13,960 bases of DNA from Candidatus Thalassarchaeaceae archaeon. Lineage in GTDB: Archaea; Thermoplasmatota; Poseidoniia; Poseidoniales; Thalassarchaeaceae. The notes below the pieces were generated by a model. That model was not told the origin of the DNA and searched no databases. It saw only the letters and a program-made list of their open reading frames with translations. The stretch spans positions 1 through 13,960 of the forward strand of contig JASLJW010000173.1 in NCBI GenBank assembly GCA_030747885.1, read 5' to 3'. Within the stretch, counting starts at the first letter, position 1. Each line of letters begins with the position of its first letter. A program made the position numbers and the translations under genes. Below, in pieces: positions 7,435 through 13,960 of this stretch.

Positions 7435-9012
7435 ATGGAGTCCCGGGCAGACATCACTCAGAAGAGTGTTCGACTCACTAGAGACGTAGCAAAGATGCTT
7501 GACCAAGCCATTCAGTTGGATCGGGCACTAAAGATTGGATGGGGGCGAGATGGAGATGAACGACCGAAAAAGGGAGAAACTGGAGTGATGACTCACCTCC
7601 CTGCAAAACTCAAAATGAGATTGCTAGGTGATCTTGGAGATTTAGTTGGAAGTGCAAATCAAGGAGCATTGCTCCAAATTGAAGGGAAAACAGGAGACAT
7701 GGCTGCTGCTTTCCAAGAGGATGGAAAAACAATCATCGAGAAAGGAACAGGAGATAGGGTAGCTCTAGGAATGTCTGGGGGTACAGTAATCGTAAGAGAT
7801 GATGCAGGGAGTGATTCGGGAGAATCAATGACTGATGGCCTCCTTATTATCCGTGGAATGGTAGGGGATAGAATTGGCTCTGGAATGATTGATGGAACCA
7901 TTGTAGCTCTTTCAAATGTTGAAAACGATGCAGGGGCAGGAATGATTGGCGGTAAAATCATCGTAGACGGAAAGGTTCGTTCTGTAGGAGCAGGAGCACA
8001 AAGTAGGGGCATCGAAGCAAACGAATTAGTTGAGATAAACGATCTATTGGAACCTCACGGATTAAACAAAGTAACAATGGATGCTACTGTTATTGAAGCC
8101 GATTCAGAAGAACATGTTGGAGCTGAGCCACCTGAAATTTCTTCCAAGGGGAAGTTTGAGGGTTTGCGACTTTGTCCACATGGAGCAGCGCTTCCTCCTT
8201 CGTCAGTAGTTGATTTAACAAGTGAAATCAAAATGCCAGGTGCAGCATCTGGAATAAACCTGAGAAATATTTGGGTTCCATCCTTACTAAAAGGTCCGTC
8301 AAAAGCCGGTTCATCATTAGAAGAACAGCCCTGTATTGTCGATTCCTCTCCTAGAGAGAATGATTTTCTCAGAATACACGAAGGGAACTATCTTTCTCTT
8401 CGAAACGAATTAGCTGATGCAGGTGGAGCGGTAATCGATATCCCTTCTTTCCCTTCACTAAATGAATCGGGAATCCATGCCATGGCAGCAATTGCAATTG
8501 GATTCCTTCGAGCTGAATCACCTGTACTCTTGATGGATGATGTGGATCAAATCGATAGGTTACTGCGAATGACGGGAGAATTGGGCTTAGCAGGGGCAAT
8601 TGTTGACGTTCGAACGATTGGAGCAGCGCCTGCAATTACTGCACTCCCCACCGTTGGAATGGCACGTTCAAAACAAAAAGGTAACATGAGTGTATTACTC
8701 AAAACTGATTGGACACCTAGCCCCTCAGAGGCACTTATGTCCATTGCAGCAGGCTTGAATGGAATCGTTTCAGAAGCATTCATTGGCGACGAAAGTCCTC
8801 CTTCAGGAGTGAAGAAAATCGCTACAGAACTAGATGTCAAATTGTCCACAATGGAAGATCGTGCCCGAGGATGGATGCAATCGATGGGAGTTTCTTCAAC
8901 AACTCTGCTACAAAGACACCATTTACGTGCAACAACTCATGAATCAGCAGTTCTCAGTGGATTGCGACTTGATGGAGTAAGGCAACCTCTACCCATGTGG
9001 TCTCGCCGCTAA
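7435..9012 (+). CDS. GXGXG-domain / degenerate glutamate-synthase FMN-domain fusion protein
   Basis: About 525 residues. Residues 60-215 form a GXGXG beta-helix like the C-terminal domain of glutamate synthase and the FwdC family. Visible repeats are G-D-R-V-A-L-G-M-S-G-G-T-V-I-V, G-D-R-I-G-S-G-M-I-D-G-T-I-V and N-D-A-G-A-G-M-I-G-G-K-I-I-V. Residues 240-525 resemble a shortened glutamate-synthase central domain. A-I-V-D-V-R-T-I-G-A-A-P-A-I-T at 389-402 aligns with the V-I-D-G-x-x-G-G-T-G-A-A-P motif, and the end (H-L-R-A-T-T-H-E-S-A-V-L-S-G) aligns with the family's L-R-A-L-D-x-E-x-A-x-I-T-G. The Cys cluster for 3Fe-4S and the Gly-rich flavin loop are missing or altered, and the domain order is reversed relative to bacterial GltB. 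It may therefore be a non-catalytic or altered subunit; its function is unknown. The start at 7435 avoids overlap with gap, but no ribosome site precedes it; an ATG at 7348 is the longer option. Confidence 0.75.
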   Translation: MESRADITQKSVRLTRDVAKMLDQAIQLDRALKIGWGRDGDERPKKGETGVMTHLPAKLKMRLLGDLGDLVGSANQGALLQIEGKTGDMAAAFQEDGKTIIEKGTGDRVALGMSGGTVIVRDDAGSDSGESMTDGLLIIRGMVGDRIGSGMIDGTIVALSNVENDAGAGMIGGKIIVDGKVRSVGAGAQSRGIEANELVEINDLLEPHGLNKVTMDATVIEADSEEHVGAEPPEISSKGKFEGLRLCPHGAALPPSSVVDLTSEIKMPGAASGINLRNIWVPSLLKGPSKAGSSLEEQPCIVDSSPRENDFLRIHEGNYLSLRNELADAGGAVIDIPSFPSLNESGIHAMAAIAIGFLRAESPVLLMDDVDQIDRLLRMTGELGLAGAIVDVRTIGAAPAITALPTVGMARSKQKGNMSVLLKTDWTPSPSEALMSIAAGLNGIVSEAFIGDESPPSGVKKIATELDVKLSTMEDRARGWMQSMGVSSTTLLQRHHLRATTHESAVLSGLRLDGVRQPLPMWSRR

Positions 9013-9059
9013 ACGAAGAGGTCAAACAGAGAAGCCTCCCCGCATAGGTAGGGATTAAG

Positions 9060-10811
9060 ATGCCAACGGTGAAGTATGGGCACGATTCAATTCGCAGTCT
9101 ACTCTCTAATCATGGTATAATTTATGACCCAAACTTATGGGAATCTCAACTTTCGGATATTGGATGTGTGGTGGAAGAAGCCGATAAAGAAGGAATAGAG
9201 ATTGAAGTCTTTCCCGATCGCTCCGATTTGCTCTCAGTTGAAACTATGACTCGGGCAGCACGTGCTTTCCTTTACTCTAAATCGACTCCACCTCAACTTC
9301 ACGTAGAGGTGGGAGCAACAGAAATGGACATCGACTCATCACTCTCAACAATTAGGCCAGTAATTTTAGGCGCTATTGTTCGAAATGTAGACACAGGTGC
9401 TACTGAAGAAGAGAGAAATGAGTTTATTCAATCCTTGATGGATCATCAAGAGAAACTACACCTTACCCTTGGAAGGAAAAGACGACTTGCATCTATTGGT
9501 GTCCATGATTTGTCCTCACTAGCGCCTCCATTCAAAGTGAAGGCAGTGGATAGAACACATAGATTCAAGCCACTAGCAATGGACTCAGAGATGAGTATCC
9601 AAGAAATTCTTGATTCGCATCCAAAGGGGAAAGAGTATGCTCATCTTCTAGATGGAATGAATCTCGTCCCAGTTATTGAGGATGCAGTGGGGAGAGTCCT
9701 CTCATTCCCCCCCATCATTAACGGCAGCCATACCACCGTTACTGAGGATACAACTGACTTCATGATTGATGTTACAGGCTGGGATGAAAGAGCGTGCGAA
9801 GCTTCTCTCCTATTGGTATGCCTTTCACTTGCTGAGCGAGGAGGGCAAGTGGAGAGTATGAAATTGAATACAGCTAACGGTGAAAATCAAGTTTCACCAA
9901 ATGGGCAATCAAGAACTCATATTCTTCCAGAACGGCTTTTGGAACGCATATTGGGTGGGAAAATTGAGTCAAATGCAATTAGTTCAGCGTTAGAGAGAAT
10001 GGGGGGGCTATTAGTTGAGACCCGAACTGCTACCGAAGGACCAAGACAATCAGAACGATGGGGAGATGCATCTGTAGGAGAAAAAATCCACATCATTGAA
10101 ATGCCAAGATGGCGATTTGATATCCTGCATCCGATTGATTTGGTAGAAGAAATTGCTACAGGAATTGGTTACGAATCACTAGGGGAATCCTATTCCTCTC
10201 TGGCGTTAGAAGGAGTCCCACTTCCCCGTGCAACAATGATTCGTCGAATTAACGAGAGTCTGTCATCTCAAGGAATACAACAAGTACAAAGTTTGACTCT
10301 ATCTAACGACGAGATTCAATTTGAACATATGCGATGGAAGCCTCAAGGAAAGGTGACTAGGATTGCCAATCCGATTACTATCGAACATACAATACTCAGA
10401 CAAAACATCCTACCTTCTTTATTGGAACTCCTTGCAGCAAATAGACACCATGAATTGCCTCAACGAGTACAAGAATGTGGAGAAGTTGTTCGAGAGCATC
10501 AAAATGCTTGGAGAGTTGCATGGGCTTGTGCTGAAACAAATGCAGGATTTACTGCCGCTAAAGGAATCGCACAGGCTCTTGCCAGAGATTTAGGCGCCAG
10601 AGAGGAGATGATGTTTATTCCGTTAGAAGATAATGATGGACCATGGATTCCAGGTCGAGGAGCTAAGATTCTAATTGGTGGTATTGAGATAGGTGTTTTC
10701 GGAGAAATAGACCCTTCAATTAGCGAACTTTTCGGATTACGAGTTCCAATTCATGCAGGTGAATTTGATGTTTCCGCATTATCTGATGCTATCCCAGATC
10801 CCTTACTATGA
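9060..10811 (+). CDS. pheT: Phenylalanine--tRNA ligase beta subunit (archaeal type)
   Basis: A 583-residue beta chain of the heterotetrameric PheRS, which charges tRNA-Phe in the cytoplasm together with the catalytic alpha chain PheS. The N-terminus M-P-T-V-K is typical of the archaeal/eukaryotic form, which lacks the bacterial tRNA-binding EMAP domain. A B3/4 region follows at about 95-250 (I-L-G-A-I-V-R-N-V and the G-R-K-R-R-L-A-S-I-G-V-H-D block). The B5 domain lies at about 288-375 (P-R-W-R-F-D-I-L-H-P-I-D-L-V-E-E-I-A). A catalytic-like, non-catalytic core fills the rest (N-P-I-T-I-E-H-T-I-L-R-Q, F-G-E-I-D-P). pheS is not in the window, so the subunits are not encoded side by side downstream. 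It lies 47 bases after the preceding gene, with AGGTAGGGA 6 bases before its ATG. Confidence 0.95.
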   Translation: MPTVKYGHDSIRSLLSNHGIIYDPNLWESQLSDIGCVVEEADKEGIEIEVFPDRSDLLSVETMTRAARAFLYSKSTPPQLHVEVGATEMDIDSSLSTIRPVILGAIVRNVDTGATEEERNEFIQSLMDHQEKLHLTLGRKRRLASIGVHDLSSLAPPFKVKAVDRTHRFKPLAMDSEMSIQEILDSHPKGKEYAHLLDGMNLVPVIEDAVGRVLSFPPIINGSHTTVTEDTTDFMIDVTGWDERACEASLLLVCLSLAERGGQVESMKLNTANGENQVSPNGQSRTHILPERLLERILGGKIESNAISSALERMGGLLVETRTATEGPRQSERWGDASVGEKIHIIEMPRWRFDILHPIDLVEEIATGIGYESLGESYSSLALEGVPLPRATMIRRINESLSSQGIQQVQSLTLSNDEIQFEHMRWKPQGKVTRIANPITIEHTILRQNILPSLLELLAANRHHELPQRVQECGEVVREHQNAWRVAWACAETNAGFTAAKGIAQALARDLGAREEMMFIPLEDNDGPWIPGRGAKILIGGIEIGVFGEIDPSISELFGLRVPIHAGEFDVSALSDAIPDPLL

Positions 10812-10831
10812 TGCACACCTCGCACAACTGG

Positions 10832-10837
10832 TTATAC
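10832..10837 (+). promoter_or_regulatory. Candidate TATA box for a leaderless transcript of the 723-residue surface protein
   Basis: TTATAC lies at -28 to -23 relative to the ATG at 10860, inside the 48-base gap after pheT. That is the spacing expected if transcription starts at the start codon. No Shine-Dalgarno match precedes the ATG, which fits a leaderless message. It suggests that the surface protein and the closely following rnhB form a separate unit from pheT. Confidence 0.4.
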
Positions 10838-10859
10838 CACTAGGTATCTGGCAGACTAC

Positions 10860-13031
10860 ATGCATGGTGGGACGTTGCGCCTTCTCACCTTGTCATTGGT
10901 GGCAATATTATCGACCAGTACGCTTTTTTCAATGACTGCACTAGATGAGGATTTTTCTTCTGATGCTCCAAAACAAACTAGTGCACTATTATTTGGAAGT
11001 ACATCTGGATCAAATTTTATCATTGATCCGGGAGTTGGAACAAATATTCTTGTCAACATTACGAATCAAGGTTCAATCACTGATAATGCAAATGTCAGTA
11101 TTATTTCTGCATCAGGATGGAATGTAGTATGGGCAAGAAATGCAGAACCGTCCATTGGAGATGAAATTGAAATTCAACCAAATGAATTAGTGTGGGTTCA
11201 ATTCAGAGTAGATGTGCCATTGGTAGAAAATGGAATGCCATTAGCTGGGAGCAAACATTCCATTTCTGTTAAGGCAATAAGTCAAATTGATGGATTGGAA
11301 TCATTTTGGAACTTTACAATTGAAGTAACGGAAGTTGCAGGAATTTCAATTGATTCATATCAAGAAACTGCGAAAGTTGAACCAGGTGAAAAGGTCCTGC
11401 TTCCCGTCACATTACGAAATACTGGAAATTATTTGGCAAATCTAGTGATACGAGTGCAACCCATGCTAAACTCTGGGCTACCTGTTGAAGGAACTATTCC
11501 AGATCAATCATTTGTCCATGATGGGTGGTCTGTGGGGACATTCGACTTATACAAAATCGACAACTTGCCTGCAAATGAATCAGGGGTGGTTCAAGTAGAA
11601 TATGCTGCACCATATAGCGCAGCAAGCGAAATCAAAGTTAGAATCACAGCATATAATGCGAATGAACCATTGACAATTTTATCAGTAAACCAATCTGTAA
11701 TAATCGAACGAATAAGTGACGCATCTATTCAATTTGAAGACGACGAAAAATGTGGAATAATCCATCCACCGAATAACATACAATCCGGAATTTGCCACCA
11801 CAATATTTCCCTAACAAATACAGGGAATTATGACGACGAAATTGAGATACAAATACTTTCTAATCCTGTATGGTCAACTGTAGAAATTGAAGAAAATCTA
11901 GTATTACTTGGAAAGGGAGAAACAAAGAATGGAATAGGAATTTCAATTGGAATCATAAATGGAACTATGGCTAAAAATAGTGGGGAAGTGACAGTTGGCG
12001 CATTCATTTCTGGGGACTTAATTTCAATAGGAAAACACAATATTTCCGTTGATTCATTTTTCGATTGGACACTTGTTTCTACCAATGTAACGGTTAATGA
12101 CGAAAATCTCACTTGTGTTTTATCTTTTGAAAATACTGGAAATGACGATGATGGTCTGATGATCTCCCTAGATATGGACGTCACCTCAAATTTCGGATTA
12201 ATACCTCCTCCTAATGCAATTACTGATTACTCATCAGAAAATATTCGCTTCTTTGAACTGAGAGATATTGCACCAGGACAAACTATCTCATTTAGTGCAT
12301 ATGCAACTACTCCGAGGGGATTAGAAATGAATGGGACTGCAAAGATGGAAGTTATGGTTCAAAGCATCCTAGAACCTAGTCTAAATTTTTCAATTGCTGA
12401 AGACATCGAATATCTTGGAGAAAATTACAGAATTGAAGAAGAGAGCGATGATCCAAATGTATTTTCAGAATTAATTGATGCAGGGATTTTATTCCTGTCG
12501 GAATGGAATGGATTAATCCTAACAATCATTGTAGTTGGAGTTGGGTCAATTTTGTTGAATAAAGCTCTAGTAAAAAGGCAACAAGACATAGAAAGGCATC
12601 GAGCCAAGTTTATTTCTCCACCTAAGGAAACTGTAGAGGATTGGAAGAAAAAATTTGACGAGAATCCTCAAACAAATAATTTAGGAATCGTATCAGAAAA
12701 AATAGATGCAGAGAAATTCAAAGAGAATTTTAAATCGAAATCATCACCATCAACTAATTCACCTATTCAAGTGGACGAAGAATTGGTTGATGCGGCTACA
12801 TTTATTCTTGATCACCATTCTAAAGAAGCAAATCTGAAAGATGCAGCCTCGCTAGCTAATGATTTAATTGAAAGTACTGGCAAACCTACTCTTGGTGAAA
12901 AATTGATTCCCTCCAAGAAAACAAAAAAGAAAAAACCAGTTAGTTCAAAGGATGTCGTTCCCACTAAATCTATTGGAAAATCTACTCAAACTGAAGATTC
13001 GACCGATAGCGATTTTGACCTAGACCTCTGA
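10860..13031 (+). CDS. Membrane-anchored secreted protein with CARDB/COG1470-like repeats and charged cytoplasmic tail
   Basis: 723 residues, no catalytic motif recognised. A signal peptide (M-H-G-G-T-L-R-L plus a hydrophobic core to about residue 25) leads to an extracellular region up to about 530. It is made of four or more beta-sandwich modules with the N-x-G-N-x-x-x signature (N-T-G-N-Y at 187-191 and 320-324, N-T-G-N-D at 425-429) and many N-x-S/T sequons. C298 and C312 could form a small disulfide loop. One membrane helix lies at about 550-567, followed by a 155-residue cytoplasmic tail. The tail has an R/K-rich stop-transfer, a helical acidic segment (638-672), a lysine cluster K-K-T-K-K-K-K-K near 690, and an acidic D-F-D-L-D-L end. 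It is probably a structural, adhesive or sensing surface protein. The start gives a clean signal peptide; rnhB follows after 8 bases. The gene appears more AT-rich than pheT. Confidence 0.8.
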   Translation: MHGGTLRLLTLSLVAILSTSTLFSMTALDEDFSSDAPKQTSALLFGSTSGSNFIIDPGVGTNILVNITNQGSITDNANVSIISASGWNVVWARNAEPSIGDEIEIQPNELVWVQFRVDVPLVENGMPLAGSKHSISVKAISQIDGLESFWNFTIEVTEVAGISIDSYQETAKVEPGEKVLLPVTLRNTGNYLANLVIRVQPMLNSGLPVEGTIPDQSFVHDGWSVGTFDLYKIDNLPANESGVVQVEYAAPYSAASEIKVRITAYNANEPLTILSVNQSVIIERISDASIQFEDDEKCGIIHPPNNIQSGICHHNISLTNTGNYDDEIEIQILSNPVWSTVEIEENLVLLGKGETKNGIGISIGIINGTMAKNSGEVTVGAFISGDLISIGKHNISVDSFFDWTLVSTNVTVNDENLTCVLSFENTGNDDDGLMISLDMDVTSNFGLIPPPNAITDYSSENIRFFELRDIAPGQTISFSAYATTPRGLEMNGTAKMEVMVQSILEPSLNFSIAEDIEYLGENYRIEEESDDPNVFSELIDAGILFLSEWNGLILTIIVVGVGSILLNKALVKRQQDIERHRAKFISPPKETVEDWKKKFDENPQTNNLGIVSEKIDAEKFKENFKSKSSPSTNSPIQVDEELVDAATFILDHHSKEANLKDAASLANDLIESTGKPTLGEKLIPSKKTKKKKPVSSKDVVPTKSIGKSTQTEDSTDSDFDLDL

Positions 13032-13039
13032 AAACGGCT

Positions 13040-13756
13040 GTGATTATCGGCGTTGATGAGGCCGGGAGGGGCCCTGTAATCGGACCACTTGTTGTTGCCG
13101 CACTTGCAATTCCTCAATCAGAAATTGGTAAATTATCAAAAATGGGAGTAGATGATTCCAAGGTACTTTCATCATCAAAACGATTAGAGATTAGAAACCA
13201 AATTTTCCAAGAAAAGACATGGAAACATTGCATAATCTGTTTCTCAGCCGAACAAATAGATAGGGCAATGGAGCACGATAATTTGAACGCTATCGAAGTT
13301 CAATTGTTCGCCAAATCAATAGAGGGCATTGAAATTGAAACTGTTTCAAAATTGATTTTGGACGCGTGCGATGTTAATGAAGCAAGATTCGGTAGAAATG
13401 TTATTTCAAAACTGAGAACATTTTCTGAAGATTCAGAATTAATTTCAGAGCATAAAGCAGATTCTAGACATTTGATTGTGGGGGCTGCGTCTATACTTGC
13501 AAAGGTGCATCGGGATTTAGAAGTCGAAAAAATTGCGGATGAATGTGGTATTGAAATCGGATCAGGGTACCCTTCAGACCCCAAGACCAAAGAGGCTCTT
13601 CCATTGTTATTGGTTGAAAATTTACCCCATAAACATCTAAGATGGTCGTGGGCCACTGTAAAGAAAGCATGGAAAGAATCAGGAAGAGGAAAAGTACCAA
13701 TGAGGCCTCGAATAACTCAAAATGTTGGCGGACAGACCTCTTTGGACACTTGGTAA
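13040..13756 (+). CDS. rnhB: Ribonuclease HII
   Basis: A 238-residue endonuclease that cuts RNA in RNA/DNA hybrids and single ribonucleotides in duplex DNA, acting in replication and repair. The N-terminus reads I-I-G-V-D-E-A-G-R-G, with catalytic D6 and E7. D108 (L-I-L-D-A-C-D) and D141 (H-K-A-D-S-R-H) complete the four-acid active site. The V-G-A-A-S-I-L-A-K-V-x-R-D helix and G-S-G-Y-P-S-D (about 174-180, including the family's conserved tyrosine) are present, so the enzyme should be active. The start is GTG; it begins the conserved N-terminus and lies 8 bases after the preceding stop, so expression is probably coupled to the surface-protein gene. The last seven residues, Q-T-S-L-D-T-W, resemble a PCNA-binding PIP box. 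Base composition is AT-rich like the gene before it. Confidence 0.95.
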   Translation: MIIGVDEAGRGPVIGPLVVAALAIPQSEIGKLSKMGVDDSKVLSSSKRLEIRNQIFQEKTWKHCIICFSAEQIDRAMEHDNLNAIEVQLFAKSIEGIEIETVSKLILDACDVNEARFGRNVISKLRTFSEDSELISEHKADSRHLIVGAASILAKVHRDLEVEKIADECGIEIGSGYPSDPKTKEALPLLLVENLPHKHLRWSWATVKKAWKESGRGKVPMRPRITQNVGGQTSLDTW

Positions 13757-13801
13757 GCGGCAGTTGTAAGTGTGACCCCCTCTAGGAATCAACCGAAGAT
13801 C

Positions 13802-13960
13802 ATGTCCAATCCAGTTGATCAACCTGAAATTGTGAAGGCAATCAGGACATTCTCACTTCAAAATGCTCTGGAATACGAAGGATCCGGCGAAATGAAATCA
13901 GTACTTGGAAGAATCTTCGGAGCACATCCAGAACTCAAGCCTCACGCACGTGAACTTGTT
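13802..13960 (+). CDS. gltX: Glutamate--tRNA ligase, archaeal type, partial (N-terminus only)
   Basis: The first 53 codons of a gene running off the right edge. I-R-T-F-S-L-Q-N-A-L-E-Y-E-G at residues 14-27, followed by V-L-G-R-I-F-G-A-H-P-E-L-K, matches the N-terminal extension of archaeal/eukaryotic-type GluRS (Y-A-L-x-N-A-x-x-Y-x-G then G-x-H-P-E-L). This extension precedes the Rossmann catalytic domain, which is outside the window. The enzyme charges tRNA-Glu, and in archaea also mischarges tRNA-Gln for later amidation. The gene begins 45 bases after rnhB. A GTG at 13772 is in frame and would add ten residues; the ATG is preferred because the conserved part begins shortly after it. Confidence 0.85.
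   Translation, partial: MSNPVDQPEIVKAIRTFSLQNALEYEGSGEMKSVLGRIFGAHPELKPHARELV

Noticed and set aside
7029..7481. 150-codon open frame on the plus strand across the 5' end of gap
   Set aside because: It is antisense to the conserved GAPDH N-terminus and overlaps the start of the next gene; low-complexity translation without family features.
9990..10015. Run of seven G in pheT as a possible frameshift site
   Set aside because: The frame is intact on both sides and the encoded B5 region continues normally, so no frameshift is needed.
1..13960. tRNA genes, CRISPR arrays, insertion sequences, toxin-antitoxin or defence genes
   Set aside because: No cloverleaf-sized gap, regular repeat array, transposase motif or inverted terminal repeat was seen; intergenic gaps are short and the genes are mostly housekeeping.

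Overview
The window looks like a stretch of a marine planktonic euryarchaeal genome, most likely a Poseidoniales / Marine Group II relative. The evidence is an archaeal type II glyceraldehyde-3-phosphate dehydrogenase, an archaeal RNase P protein (Rpp21/Rpr2 type), an archaeal-type PheRS beta chain, an archaeal-type GluRS N-terminus, a bacterial-like zinc-lid adenylate kinase, and two long secreted proteins built of CARDB/COG1470-like beta-sandwich modules with one C-terminal membrane anchor. The lineage is inferred from gene content only; no rRNA gene is present.

The left half (1-7333) is entirely on the minus strand. Read in the direction of transcription it holds gap (type II GAPDH), a roughly 1585-residue membrane-anchored subtilisin-family protease, adk, the RNase P protein gene, a yhbY-like CRM-domain gene overlapping it by 4 bases, and the first 49 codons of a secreted Gly-rich protein cut by the window edge. 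The gaps between the five complete genes run from -4 to 50 bases, so they could form one transcript; the last gene may have its own promoter.

The right half is entirely on the plus strand. It starts with a fusion of a GXGXG beta-helix domain and a degenerate glutamate-synthase FMN-type domain, then pheT, a 723-residue secreted CARDB-like protein with a charged cytoplasmic tail, rnhB, and the start of gltX. The two halves diverge from a roughly 100-base region (7334-7434). The 723-residue gene has a TATA-like box about 26 bases before its ATG, as expected for a leaderless transcript, and rnhB follows it after 8 bases. Line-by-line hand counts suggest this pair is more AT-rich (about 30-38% GC) than its neighbours (about 43-52%).

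Most of the window is housekeeping: glycolysis/gluconeogenesis, nucleotide balance, tRNA maturation and charging, and RNA/DNA hybrid removal. The two large surface proteins and the glutamate-synthase-like fusion are the parts least explained by known functions. I see no tRNA or rRNA genes, CRISPR array, insertion sequence or phage gene. No gene-free stretch is longer than about 100 bases.
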